From Strix aluco (lineage: Eukaryota; Chordata; Aves; Strigiformes; Strigidae): a stretch of DNA of 64,000 nt. The position numbers were made by a program, and so were the translations under genes. The notes beneath the pieces were generated by a model. It was not told where the DNA came from. It worked only from the letters and a program-made list of their open reading frames with translations, and did no database searches. Below, piece by piece: positions 35,601 through 50,600 of the stretch. The stretch is from contig NC_133931.1 in assembly GCF_031877795.1 (NCBI RefSeq), positions 70,903,429 to 70,967,428 on the forward strand, read 5' to 3'. Position 1 is the first letter of the stretch, and the number at the start of each line of letters is the position of its first letter.

Positions 35601-38600
35601 AAGTGATAAAGTCCTGAATCTATCAGCTAAAAATATAGCTCAGTAACCTTGGATTTGCATCCTGTTGTAAAACAGTATCTGCAGCCTGCCTGGAATTCCC
35701 TGCTTTGGACAATGTCATTCAGCATTCACTTTAAACACTCCTGGGATATACCTCTATTTTGAACTTTCAGCTCAGTGCCAATTGGCTTGTACTTTGCTTC
35801 TGCTAATTAAATATTTGATGCAATTATCCTGAAGAGGACTTATTGCAAATGCCACCATATTTAAAATGTAAATCTGCTATAGTAGCATTTTATAATTGGT
35901 GCAAATACATACATTCTGATGCCTGCTTTAAAAATAAATTATTTGCTTTCATATTAATATACTTTAGGGCACTTGCTAATACTTAATATTTTCTTGCAAA
36001 GTCTTAGGCATGTGTTTATTTTAGCTGATTGTTATAGAGCAATATCTATTATAATGTATTAATAAAAAAGTGGAAATCTTTCATGCACAAATAAAAATCC
36101 GCACCATACTCTTGACAAAGCATCTTTTCTTTTTGTTGAGAACTATTTAAAAACCCAAGTCAATAAGCAACCCTAAACTAATTTTGCATCATTTCAGTGG
36201 TTTCTATAACAGAAATGATATGCACTGAGGTGTAACAAGATTGCAGCTATACAACTAATCAATTTATGCACTAGTTTCTAGTAATGTTTAACTAGTATTT
36301 CATACCTGTCTATTCCGTAAATGTAGACGACTGAAAACATCTCAAAAAATGCAATTATTAGCAGGGGAATAGAGCCAGCAAAACTGTCAAATAGAGCCAG
36401 CCAGTAATTACCAGAATTCAGCACAAAAATAAAAGCGATCAAGTAAGACCCCACACAAATGAGACCTGTGAAAAAAACAAAACAACAGCACACTTAGGCA
36501 AAGAAAGCAAAAGAAAAAAAAGTAGTTAGTTTCCCAGTAGCTAGAAAGCTTTATAAGTAACTTTTAGTTCAGCTGCAGCCTGAAGGTAACAGTACTCTAA
36601 GAAGACCTGTTTTTATGCAGGTAAGAACTCTACGGCAGAACTCTCCTGATGTTGCACAGGTGGGAGATGCTGCAAATGAAATGGGAGAATCACAGAATCA
36701 TCTAGGTTGGAAAGGACCTTGAAGATCATCCAGTCCAACCGTTAACCTAGCACTGACAGTTCCCAACCACACCATATCCCTCAGTGCTATGTCGACCTGA
36801 CTCTTGAACACCTCCAGGGATGGGGACTCCACCACCTCCCTGGGCAGCCCATTCCAATGCCTAACAACCCGTTCTGTAAAGAAATGCTTCCTAATATCTA
36901 GTCTAAAAAGAAGATAGTCTTTAAAGAGAAGACTGAAGAGAGAAAACAGGTCGTCTTCCTCCTAGTCCGTGGGACAATGTTGCACTGAGAGGAAATGTGC
37001 CCGAGGAAGGACTCGGGTCCTCCAGCTTCCCAACAGAGAAGATGATAATCATCATGAGCAAGCTGATGGACAAGCCACAGGTTGAGCAGCTCTCTGCAGG
37101 CTCAAAAGGGACCTCACAGGAGCAGCCCCTTTGGGGGACATGAGAAAACCTTCAGTAGATTATCAAGGAGTCTTAGCACCATGCCAGATCAGAAAGTAGA
37201 TGGGTTGATTTTTCAGCATACAAGCTATTCCCTGGGGAGGGGGAAGGTCACTTGTCACTAAAAAAGCACTTACCAGTAACAAGTTCCTTAGGAACTTTGG
37301 GGGGTATAATCTTAAGATCTTGTAAAGGTACAAGTACACCTTCCATATTTCCAAACATAGATGACAAACCCAAGCAGAAGAGCATGATGAAGAATAGGAT
37401 GGACCACAAAGGTGAGACAGGCATTTTGGTGATAGCTTCAGTGAAGACAATAAAGGCTAAGCCAGTTCCTTCAACTCCCTGTGGAAGATTTCAGAGGCTC
37501 ACTAACATGATGTAGCACTTAAATTTACATTGATATTCACTAGAATTTGTGTATGTTACACTATATCACAGTAAGTATGCTTTTTGTTTCACAAAGACCT
37601 CCTAATGCAGCAATATATTTACTGTAATTATAATACAAATTCTATTTCATGGAATTTTATGGACATCTATTTTCATTTGTAATTCACCATCTTTTTAACC
37701 AAAAAAAAGGTACACATATTTAGCCAAAAATTGTTGTAACTTTTTCACCCTGGTGTCAAGGTCCAGTCTTTCTGTGTTGTGACACATGGTACTGATGAGG
37801 ACAGGGCTTGCTCCAGCTGCTTCCTTGTGCTGGAAGTCTCTTTCCTAGTCATCTTGCCCCACCATGGCTGCAACCAGCTAGTTCCAGAGAAATACCCACT
37901 GCTATTTTGCGCATAAGGCCAGCCTAGAACACTTGTGGGTTTAGCTACTAATCTGACATATTGCCAGTACTTTTCAGTGGAATTAAACAGTTTGTCTCTT
38001 CAAAAGAAAAATGGGGTAAACAAAAGTAATTCTTCAGTCCAACCCAATTGCAATCAACCAGTGAAAATATAAAAAAACCCAACAACCTCATAAGAAAAAG
38101 CATTAGGCAATTAAAAAATTACTATGCATTCCTACCATATTTATGGTATCACTATGAGTCAGGGTATTAAACTTACATCATTCAGGAAACTTTCCAGGTT
38201 ACAGGTCTCAAACTTCAGGCTTGCAAAAGTCATCGGATCAGTCATGTTACATAGCTGCTGCATTTGTTCAAAGTTATCTTGAGTTACATTACCTTCTGGC
38301 AAATCAAATGCATTCATCAGAGTAAGAATATTTCTGAAAAAGTTAAATACAAGAAATTTGAAATTATTTACTTGTAAGCATCCTTAGGATCCTCAGGATT
38401 AATTTTCATCATCAAGGAAGTTATTAAGAGCACGGTGTCTTTTACAAAGATACAAAGGAAGCAATATTTCTGTTGCTCAAGATCAGACTTTGAGATTGGG
38501 AAGTCCCGTGGTTTTGTGCATGTGCAATCCTTTCTTTCTCCTTCCAAGGTGAGTCTGACACTGTCTTTCACAGCACAGCTGACAGCTAAATGGACGGGCA

Positions 38601-41600
38601 GTCTAGGGACCTGTGCAGAAGTTAGGTGCCCATCTTTGCACTGCAGAATGGGCACCAGTTCCTAGACTGGGCAGCTTCTGGGAATGTGTAAGGTGTCTGC
38701 AGTTAAGTATCATGCACTTTTACAGCTGGTGTGGAGGAACTTGACTGGAACCCGCAGGGTCTGGCAGCCCCATTTAAAAGGAAGTCTGAATTGCTCTGGT
38801 AAAGTTAAGTACATCTGAAGAGACCTAAGTATTTAAATTCTCCAGGAGGCAACCTAAATACAGAACTGACACAGGGACCTGAGTATATTACATTCATGCC
38901 ATATGTCAGCTCAGCAGGCATCGATCACTGTGAATTCTGTATAGGTTTTTTTTTTTGGCAGAGTTTCTAGACAATTTTTCAGTCGTTGGTAGAGCTTCAT
39001 CTAATAAATTAAAATGGGAAGAATTTCATTAATTAATTTGGGTAATTTCCCAATGTAGCACACAGAGTAACTAGCAGTACCTGAGGTGCCTATGCTGGGG
39101 TCCAGCTGTGACCAGGACTCTGCAGGACTGCCAGAACTGCCTGGTCACGAGGAGCTTTCTTAAAATGATCAGTGTTTTCAGAGGCTCATTGCAAGTGATC
39201 TCCAAGGCAGAACTGCATAGTTTGGCCACTATGTCAGGAGGCCTTTGAGGATTTGACATCAGTCATAGTAGAAATAGTGGCAGCAGCAGCCTAGTATCCT
39301 TTTTTGTTTGTTTTTGAAGTAAGTAATGTAAAATCCAGTATTTCACAGAACCAGTTTTATTGAAACTTGCTTTATCCAGTTAAGTAAATACATTCCTTTG
39401 AACATTTCATATCCATTGTTGCAAATGATTAATTTTTCACATTTACCTCTAAAATTATAGATATTCTAGCATGTTTTGGTGAAATAATGTATCACAAACT
39501 GAATCTAACTTTATGTAAATAGAAATTGTTACATAAACTGAAGTTATATTTGAAAGAACTGTTTCAAAAAACCACATTAAAATATGGAATAACCTCTTCC
39601 TCCCTTGTTACTTTTAGGAAGCATCAGGAAATAATGTGAAATATGGTTGCTTATGCAACATCTATCTAGGATGTTCAAATACTTATCACTCCCTATGGGG
39701 CTGTTGCCACATGATTTAAATTTTTTGAAGTCATGAGTGGTCTGATACCATGTGGGTCAGGAGTTGCAACTGTCCAGAAATAATAAAACTACTATCATCA
39801 GGCTAACATTGCTGCCCCAGCCAAACAAATACCTGTATATTCTGGGGTTTTTTTTAATAACTTACTTGTCAAAACAGTCATCATATCTCTCTGTGGCTCT
39901 GAATCCAATGATGGAATATATAACAGTTGCTGCATAGATGGATGTGAAACCATTGATCACTGAGATAATCAGGGCATCTTTCTCACAGTTATTGCTGCAA
40001 TTCAAAGAGAAAAAAAAAGAATGAAATTCAAACACATTCCCAAAATAAATATTAAAAACTGGCTACCAAGACTAACAAAAAAGTAGTCTTCAGACGCATA
40101 GGTACACCAGTATGTTCTCTAAGAATCTACAAGTACAGATGTTAAAGATAGACATAGTGAAATAAAAGTTGATGACTTAAGCAGTTTAATACCTATGCTT
40201 TTTTTTTTTTTCCCCCCCTCAAATAATCCTATTCATAAGGAATAACTGCCTGAGTTGTTTCCATGTCTGGCTCATGGAAAGTGAAACATGAAGGGCAAAA
40301 AAGTATGTTTTCTCCTTTTCATGCCTGACACGCATGTGTGCAGACACACATTGGCATAAGCTGTATCTTACTTGCTGGGATATTCTGCTGCAAGGTGAAA
40401 GATTTGCATCTGAATTCAGACAGTCAGGAGGGAAAAGCAACCAAAAGTTTCCACAGCAGTTTGGTATAGTACAGTTGCAGGAAGAGTTTTGTTTGATTAT
40501 TGGACCAAATGTGGTTCAAAATGTTCTCGAGTTTTGGAAATACAATGGAATGTTATGCTGATAGGGTTGGACAGAGAAGCTATTACATTGTGAAAGTTAA
40601 ACTGCTTTGTAGAGATTTCTCTGCTGCAGGCACTTGCCAACATATCTGTGTAAGATGAAAAAATTGCAGAGCCAGAAAGAGACTTTCATTTGAGAGAGAA
40701 GATAAAGAATCAATATTAAATTAGTTAATGGTTTTATGTGAAGGCTGTAAAGCTCTAGCTATTGTATTTCTCTTGGGCAAGAGAGCACTATTGAGATTAA
40801 CTTGATGTTATCATATTTAATTTTCTGATCACCTTCAAAAGTAAAGGAAAGACAAGCCTGTCCAACCAAGACCTGTGACACTGTGAGCTTTCCTTATTTA
40901 TAGTGTTGCTAACAGGTCTTTATGGGCAGAAGGTATTGAACTGAAATTCCTTGCTGTACTCTCATGTCAGTTTTTTCACTGTAACATGAGGCTTGATAAA
41001 AATATTTCTTTCCTTCAGAGAAAGTAAGATGCTCAAGCTCCTCCTGGTTGCGAATGAATGAATGTCTGATGACATTGAAACCTCACAGTATTTCCTGAGA
41101 TGTTTATACTCCTAAACCATCTGGGAGCAGAGTTACTCACAGCTGGTCCAGCTAGTGCTGGACTGCAGGTGGCCCAACACCACAGTATAACGCTATGGTA
41201 TTTGCATGTTTTTTTCTTATATCTCCATGTGAATTTCATTACTTTCTGCACTTTCCTCCTTAAATCATGAATCATTGAGAACTGAAAGAATGTGGCCTGG
41301 TGCCACAGCCCTGTGTGTTGGAAAACCAGAAGGACACTGCTCCTTTTCTCTGGGTCTTTTGGAAAGATGTAGAACATTCTCAAGCCTGCTCCTCATGGTT
41401 TTGGGAACACTGACTTGGACCTGAAGTGGGGCTTGTCACCTTGCACTAAGACTCTTAGGCACCAAAAGTTCCAGACAAACTTTTGAAAAATATCTGGAAT
41501 CAAGAGTGGTGGCAGGGAATTACAGCAGTGACTGAAATACTGGTGTGGTCAAACCTAAGACAAACCTGAAACACAGATTTCTGAATGCATGACCAAACCA

Positions 41601-44600
41601 GATAATCCAAACTTGATTTGGAGACTTTTATCAAAAAATATTATGTTCAGAGAATGCTTCACAGTTTGTCTTTCAAGAGGACAATGCTGAAGGAATGGAA
41701 GGCACCAAGAAACACTGGTGGTTGCTCCAATATTTTGGGAGGGTGAGTGTAGAATATAGCACCATGTCGTAATTTGCTGACTGGGTCATTCCCTGGGTAA
41801 TGGGAGTTTGTACTCCATCTTTTTCCTGGCCCCATCAGATATATAAAGAAAGAAACTGAATTTGAATTTCAAAACTCCTAGATATATCTTCTAATCTCTA
41901 AGCTAAAGATTTAAACTGTGGTCTGTAAATTGCTTTGAAATGTGTGTACCATCACCCAGCCCCAACAGTGTGGAGACCAAGGGCAACACCATGCATTGAG
42001 CACTCCTGCAAAGGAAGCTCCTGATCATCAGCTGGTGGTGGGTAGACAGTTCCCTTCTTTCTAGCCAGCATCACCACGTCTCTCTGCAGGAAATCAGCCA
42101 ATACCGGGACCTGAAATCTTGGCTCAGGATAGCTAGGATCAGAGATGTACTTTACATGGTTGAGGGGATGGTGCCCCAGTCCCAAGTAATTATTGTGTAA
42201 TGATAGGGCAGAAGTGAACATGCTTCATTGCAAGAATGATATATATAAAATTTGGCTTTCGCTTGGCTACTTACTGAACTGAATTGTAACTGGAGAATGA
42301 AATGAGGCCGCCAAAAGCCAGGGAGAAAGAATAAAACACTTGAGCACCCGCATCCAGCCATGTCACTGGGTTAGCCAGCTCGTTAACCTGAGACATCAGA
42401 CATACAGCTTTAAGCATATGCAGCATTGTTATTTAGACTGAATATGAGGGATTTAAAACAATAATTAAAACAAGAACATTAATCATGCAGAACTCACCAT
42501 TTTTGAAGAATGTTAACAAATAGGTCAATACTTTTGTCAAACTTTTTTTTTTTTTTCCCAGAAAGAATATCTATGTGTAGGTTTTCTACAAGTATTTTGA
42601 AAATTGATAAACAAATTACTTCCCATAGCTGACAGCTGCCATGCCTGTTTCCAGAAAAGGTGTTTATTGTTTAGCATTAATAATGACCATTCAGTGGTCT
42701 TTTCATGGAAAATGAAACCCTTTTTAATTTTTCTTAAAAACTGTTGTATAGTTAAACCATTCTCTTAGGCCTTTTGTCCATATAGTCATACTGATTAGAT
42801 GGGTTCTACTCCCAACTGTGTTTTAAAGTTAACTAGAATACAGGAAAAGAAAGCAAGCCCCCTTATGGCAACCCCATTGCATTGCTCTGTGACCATCCTC
42901 CCATTTTTTATAACAGATCTAATGGAGGGGTGGGGATAGAGAAAGACAGGGACAATGCCTGTGTATATGTATACTTTTTATATCCAGTGCAAACGATTGA
43001 CCTCCCAGAATCAACATTTTAAAGGTGTCTGAGGTATAGTTAGAAAAGCACCAATGGAGGGGACTAATTTTCAATCAATTTTTAATTACAGAGAGAACTA
43101 CATGGTGTTTCACTAAGGGAATAACCATGCAGTGACTTACATTTGGGGTGAAGAGATACACAATTCCATTGGTTGATCCTTTCAGTGTCAAGCCACGGAT
43201 TAGAAAAATGGTAAGCACAAGGTATGGAAGAGTTGATGTTACATACACAGCCTGCACAAGAAGCATGTAAATAAAACACTTAAATAAAACAGAACACTTG
43301 AATAAAAATAGCACTGCAGGGTAGAAAAGAGGGGAATAAACAAGGTACTGTGACTAACAATAATGGCACGTTTCAACTGACTCACAATTAATGTACTACA
43401 GAAAACTGTTCAAGAAAAATAGTATGTGCAGTACATTTTGATAATAAACATTTTTACAGTTATAGTGCTTTATTTAAGACAAATTGTCATTGTTGAAATT
43501 CAACTCAAATCATTCAAAAGCATCATAAAAAATAATCTACACCCTGAGATCAGGTTGAGGCTGCTGATGCAAGGACGGGCTCTTAGGGCTTCTCTAGGCA
43601 GCAGAATATTGGACATTCTTTTAGAGAGATAATATTAAGGACTAGCACAAACCCAAATAAATTTGTACACGTATATTTTGAAGAGAATGGCCATAGCAAA
43701 AATACAGAGTCCCTTGATCCTGTATTAAAGCTTAAGGTTGATATTAATGTTAAGGGGGTAATACCTAAAGAATGTTTTACTTGGACCTATAAGGACAAGG
43801 AAACCAAATTGCTCACAAAAATCTCCACATAAATCAAATCAAATCAAATCAAATCAAATCAAATCAATCAAATCAAATTCCATTTCATTCAGTTTCTTTC
43901 TTCAAAAAGCAGCCCTAGTGATGACACATGAAATTTTAGACATGGTTTTACTCAAGAAACAGGCAGTTTCTACAGTATGATTAAGTCTGTATGAATAAGA
44001 AATCACACCATAATGAATATCACTCACACAAAACCAAAACAGAGTACCTTTCCTGTTGTTTCGATGCCTCTGATTGTGCACACGTACAGTACACCCCATG
44101 CACATGTTAAACATAGCAAAAGCCACCACTGTATAGTGCCTGAATTGTCAATGGAAGTGGAGATGTTTAACGTTTCTCTGTACCAGAAAAAATCTACAGG
44201 AGAGCTCTTGGCACACTCTTCTATGTAATCTGTAACCACAAAATGGTTGTCATTCTGCATGCTTTTTTTAAATTGAAATAAAGAAAAATAATAAACAACA
44301 GTATTCTAAATTATACCACCTAACGCCAAGAATTTGTTGTTGGCAAATTTCAGATTCTTAGAGGCTGGTTCCATGGAAAAATGAGAGATTTAAAAGAGGA
44401 TTTTTTAACAGGGATTTTAATACAGATTTTATTGTTATTTCTATTTATTCAACTTTGCAGATAAAATCTTTGAAGTTTGCTCAAAGACTCTTCTATATTT
44501 ATGAATTTTCTTTTTTCTTACAAAAATGTGAGGTTAGAAGCATCTTGTGCCAAAGAAAGTATGGAGAGGATTCCCAAGCATAAATGCATGTATATTGTAT

Positions 44601-47600
44601 AGAATAGTCTTTTTTAGCAGAAGAAAATCAGTTAGGCAGAAGCTTTTCAATGATTGTACACTTCCTACCTCATCTTAAAAAAAAACCCACACAACTTTGG
44701 GCTTTCCACATGCATTCTGCTCTTTCTTGCCTGATGGAGTGTGGGCACCTGCCCACACCTTCCTGCAGCCAGGCAGCTCTTTCCCTCCCACATCTCCTTC
44801 AGATCAACAATACTTTGTCTTTCTGTTTTGAAGGGCATCATTCAAGGTCCTGTCAGCACAGGTTGGATTCTCAGCCCCCTGCAATGCGCTGACCTGTGCA
44901 GTATTCTGCCCTGGCCTGCCCTTAATGAGGCTTTTTAGACTTTTTCTGGGAGGGGAGGAGCGGAGCAAAGCTCTCAAGAGCTGTTCACTGACCCACCAGA
45001 AAAATCTGTTTCATGCAGGGTCGACTATGGAAAACAAAGCTGCTGTCACTAAGCAGCCTCTAAGGAGCTATAGACTGTTGTCATATTGAGAGTACAGATG
45101 TTTCATATGTATTATGTATCTCTTCTTTTCTTTTTTTTTAACTTTTCAATATGCTAACGGAGGGCTATTGGTAAAGAGATGGATGAAACACATTGTCTAA
45201 ATCTGGAAAATGTTAATGTTTATGCTAGACTTGCACTTTGTGAATAATCTGTATATGAACACATCTGTCAAAATCAACCCTGAAGTTACATATAAAAAGT
45301 AAAAGTTTTTCTCAAAGTTTAAGCGTTGATCACATTTTATATAACGTGACTTTTTACAAACACAAGTATTAAAATAGCACAATGTTCCTGACAGGCTTGC
45401 TATGCCTTACTGTTGCTTTATAGAAAGAGGTTCAGTTAGGCTAATTGCTAGAAACAGAAAAATGTACTGTGCAACAAAATACAATATTTCATAAAATATA
45501 CCTGTTCTGTTGTCATTGAGAGGACAGCTACTCCAAGGCAGGGGCTCTTGGAAGGAGTTGAAAAAATACCACATTACCCAGGCAATAATAGTATTATAAT
45601 ATAAACCCACCAGGAAGGATACAAACATTGCTGCTATGCCTGAAAAAAATAAAATCAGAATACAATGTAAATTTCAATACTCTTGTCTTCAGGGCATATC
45701 CAAATATATGGTAAGAACCTCAACCTTTTCCTACTCTTCTCCCCACCTTAATGCCATGGATTATAGCCTTTACCCTCCCCTCTCTTTGTTTTGGATGTAG
45801 GTTTAATCACTGTGAATTTGTTACCTAAAGGTTAGTCAGGTGAGTCCTACATAGATGTACAGCCTAAAACTACGCTGGGACTGAAGCTGACACCCCCCTA
45901 GGAACCAGTGTTATGGGTGGACTAACTCCCTACAGACACTACACAATTCTGTTCACAGTCTTGCCCGCTGATACCTAGGGAGTTTGGGATGCTGGGTACA
46001 TGTAAAGCTCAGCTGACCTAGGATTTTGCCTAAATGAGACCCAGATTGTCTTCCTCTTCCACAACATCACTGCAGAGGTCAGCAGATGTGTTTGGCTAAT
46101 CTTTGTGTGTAGGATGGATAGCTGCCAGGAGGCACAGTCTGTGAAAGGGTACAGGATTCAAGCTGGTATCTCTCCTTCTCCACTTGCTCTCAAGTAATCA
46201 ATCTCTGGTGACTTCTCTGGCAGAGAGTAAACACTAATGATTAGCTCCTGAGGGCTCTTAGTTTCTGAAGAAGTTTGAAAAATTCCAGATGCAATGAACA
46301 AATCTCTTTTGTAACTGATTTACAGATACAGTGGATGCCAACCACAGTCATAACTGGTTGCGTTTCTTCCCTTTCGAGTGTGTGGTAATCACAGAATAGC
46401 TGAGGTGGGAAGGGACCTCTGGAAGTCATCTTGTCCAGGCCCCTGATCAAGCAGGGCCACCTACAGCTGGTTCCCCAGGACCATGTCCAGGCAGATTTTG
46501 AATATCTCTAAGGATGGAGACTCCACAACCTCTCTGGGCAACTTGTGCCAGTACTTGGTCGCCCTCCCAGTGTTTTCTGATGTTTAGATGGCACTTCCTG
46601 TGTTTCCTATGTACTGAGGTATCTATCTGTGGAGTTTTTAATGCTGTGTGCATCGTGCTGCTTTTACTACATTGTCAGATAGAGTGTTTGAATACTCGGA
46701 AGTCTAATACAGATATGAAGAAGCATTTTCTGCAAAATACCGTCTCCATGGCTTTTAGCGTGGTACCTCTTTCAGATGTAAGAAAGTAACATTACATGGA
46801 CCTAAAGTCTGGTAGACCAGCCTAGAGAAAGATTCAATTATTTATCCACAGAACAGTTCCAGAACAAATTTTTGGCACACTTAATGTTTATCCTGATAGT
46901 AAAACCAGCCAATATCAGTAATATAGAAAATATCTCTGAAGACTGAAATTGGTCTCAAATTAGAGAAAGACTGGACCTATAGTACCTGGGAACGTGGTCA
47001 CACAATTGTCCTAGTGCCTTATCATGATTAGTGTGACCTATCGATGGAGAGTTAGTGAGAAAGGAAAAGGAATAGATCCTAGAATCTCTTACTGCACACC
47101 GGAATAAAATCATGAAGCTTTGCTCTTAAGATTATCAGTTCAGAGACTTGTGTTTTCTCAGGTGGCTTTTTGCATCCTCTTCAGACTTACCAACCCCTTT
47201 CAGGGTAGGGTGGATAGAGCTCCAGACACCCACACTGCCTTTCCTCAGCCTTTGACCAATGGCAAACTCAAGATGAAGCAGGGGGATACCCTCCAGGACT
47301 AGCAAAATCAGGAAAGGAATCATGAAGGCTCCTGAAATGGATAAGAAAAAAAAAAAAAAAAAAATGTTTCTTATCAGTGGAGTACTACAATAAAGCACAA
47401 ACTTCAGTTCTGAGGGTTTTTGAAACATCAGGTGACTTGTAAGCATACTTGTGGAAACACTTCTCCAGTTTCTGAGCAATGGTTTTGCCTGTTTGCCCAA
47501 GCAGGGGACTTCATTATATATGTGATTTCAGGTAGGAATTCTTATTCTTCCCAAGTGACAAACATAAACACAAATTATACAGTCCCAAGGTTAAACTTTG

Positions 47601-50600
47601 AAGAAGCCACATTTGGATTGCAAGTGGAGGAAAGGTAGTTACTTTCCTGGAATGTCTTCCTTTTCTTTCTGCAAAAGATTATGGTTTTATAATTGTGAAT
47701 CATGCAAATTATATGAAGTAGTTGAATGAACTAAGCAATATGCCTCAAAAGATTAGGCAGGAGCCTGGGGCTGTCTATATAAAATAACCAATAACTTTCT
47801 GGCAACTGCATTCAACAGCTTTTATATTTGAGTAGAAGAGATCTAAGTTCAGGGTTCAAACCTTGTTAATTATGACAAGGCTGGTTAGTATAGGACAATT
47901 TTTTAAAATAATTTTTTTCCTGAATGAAGTGTACCTCGGACGTGGAGATAACATATAACACCACAGTGGAATACCAAAGTGCAGAACCAAATGCTTGAAA
48001 ATTGTTACATGCTAGAAATATGGTTATCTATCATTACAAAAAGTCTTTAACTTCCTAATCATAGACAGTAAATCATCTAACTGCATAAAAAAAATGCAAA
48101 ACCGTATGTAAACAGTTCAGGTTTGGATATTTACTGACTTCTTCCTCACATATGCAATGAAAATCAGATAACAGTGAAAGAGGAAATTTGAAGAATGGAA
48201 ATTATAGTTTTGAATTCAAAGCAGTTGAATGTTTTTTTGAAGAGCTGAACTGCATGCTTTTCTGCTCCATGGGGTATCTTCTTGATATTGTCTACACCAG
48301 ACATGTAGAAATGAACATTACTGAAGAGTCTTCATTTTCTGTGCACTTCAATAAAGTCTGCTGAAAACAATAGTGTTTTATCAAATGATCACTATTATAA
48401 TGAAATCAGCCAACTATGATTTTTGCTTTCCACTTCTATGGAATTCAAGTAATTCTAGGTACTTACTCGTCTTTTGTTGACATTTTTTAAGATTTATTAA
48501 TCAAAATCAGTAGTTTTGAATATGTGAAATGCTCTTCAAAATGCTGAGCGCTTTGAAAATGTGCATGCCACACATCAGGTTGAATGACTAATCACTGATG
48601 CACTAGCAAATATATTTTTTGTTGAAGCCAGTTGCCAAAGGTAGCTGTATAGACATGACATTCTAAGGCTTCAGTAAAGCATGTCATTTAGCAACACAAA
48701 AACTTACTAAAAATGTAACACTTCTCAAAAATAGTGTAGGTCATCTTGTATACATTAAAAAAGTTATCACTGAAAAGCAGAGACTGACAAACTGAAGAGG
48801 TTTCAAAGGAGAGACAGAAGAATAACTGACTTTGGATATATTTTTTATTAGTGAAAAACTGAAGGACTTATTACAAATTGTTATTTGTAGAGAAGTTTGC
48901 TAAACTTCCAATTCTGCTGACTCTTCCTCTCTTTCTTCTGTGTCAGTCTATCACCTTGGGAAATGGATAATATGGACATCTTCATCAAGGAGCACAGTAT
49001 TCCATTTGTTTTCTTCCGCATTTCTCACATCTCACACTCCCTTTTCCAGAGACCATGTAGTCCTTTCAAGAACAAAAGCCTTACCTTAGTGGGGAGCAGC
49101 TACCTGTTGGATCTAGGAGCCTCAAGTTGGTACTCTCTTACCTTGGAGGAAAGTGGTTATTTTGTAATGCTAGAAAAGAATGAAGGGTGGTCTATCCTGG
49201 ATTTGAGGAAACTGAACTCCTCCAGACGCAAATTCAAGTTTAGCACTGTGGTCTTAGCTGAGATATCATTACAAATGGTAACAGTGCTAAAGCAATCACT
49301 TTCTGACTCATGTCTTGCTGAATATGTATTTTCATATCACAAACAGGTGAAACATATATGGCATATTTGAATTTTAGAGGGACTAGGATCAATTCCAAAA
49401 AAGGTTCTTCCCCTCTGTCTTCCCCCCACTTCAGGGACTTCTACAAAACTACGGGCAGCAGGAGCTTCTAATGTCAGGTGTAATGGGGCAGTCCTCTCTC
49501 CATGCCTTGTTGACTAGCTGCTGAAAGGCAACTATGCCACAAATGGTGATATACTCTTTAGCTGCCTGTGCCCCGGAGTCATTGATGATGCTAAAGTCTT
49601 ACCTAACTCTGGCAGAGGTTCTGGGATTCATTGAAACTGTGTCAGACTCGGTCACTGCAAGGAACTGACTCCCTCTCTCCTTTCAGACAGTTTCTGGCAT
49701 TTCTAAAGGTTTGTCTCATTTGTCTGTATGGACTTGTTTATCTGTGTTGGAACGTGCACTAACATGCATGTAAGGGCCTCTATTCATCTGATTAGATGTG
49801 CAGTGCATGCAGCGTTGCCTTCAGAGAGTTTGTTCTCTACTGATACCCCACCCTATTTCTGTGAAAAACACCTCTCTCAACTCTTTTATTCTTGCTTTCA
49901 TAGAAAACAGGATTTTTGCACTGTAAATGATGAATGCCCTCTCACTGTTGATTTCCATCCCCCTACATCCCAATGGCTTCCTTCCTACATGGGAGAGTCA
50001 GTGGGACAACCTCCACACACAGAGCCTCTGGCCTTCCACAGGGACAAAGTTACTTATCAACATGTGGAGCTGTAAGCAGCCAGAAATATGTCACGTGCTC
50101 CAACCTCATGTCAGGCTGGCACACAGTCTCCCTCTTGTTGTACTCTGTCCAGGAGCTCTCATGAGGGTAAGATGAGATAAGGACAAGATAATTGTTTTTA
50201 TACCAGCAATTTTTTCATTCCAAAGCAGTCTCTCTTTTAAGCCCAAGATACCTCCTAAGAGTCTGAAACCTGACCCTACAGAATTTGTATGGTTGCTCCA
50301 TCTGGATCTTTTATTTTTATCTCCCCTTTCAGATGCAGGATAGGTCTCTGCTATACCACAATCTCGCTTCCCTCTGGTAAAGTCCTTCCTCAGCACTGGT
50401 AGCAATTAAGTCCAGAAGATGGATCTGTACAGCTACCTGATTCAAATACTCCTCATTTGCACTCAGGGTAAGTCCTTGTCACCCTCTGAAACTCAACCTG
50501 CAGTGATTTTAGATTGTCTCTTGAAACTTAAGAATGGACTAGCACTTAATTCTGCTAAGGTGCATTGCTTAACCATCTTTTCTCCTAACGGAGACTCATC

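Larger units (their letters stand above)
34034..47190 (-). other. SLC6A19 introns 2-10
   Basis: Intron 2 (45640-47190) and intron 9 (36466-37273) each hold a CR1 3' end, and intron 4 (43252-44047) holds the (AAATC)n repeat. Introns 3, 5, 6, 7, 8 and 10 show nothing recognisable besides splice sites and homopolymer runs (T near 40.2 and 42.55 kb). Intron 11 (32638-33870) is also empty. Confidence 0.7.
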
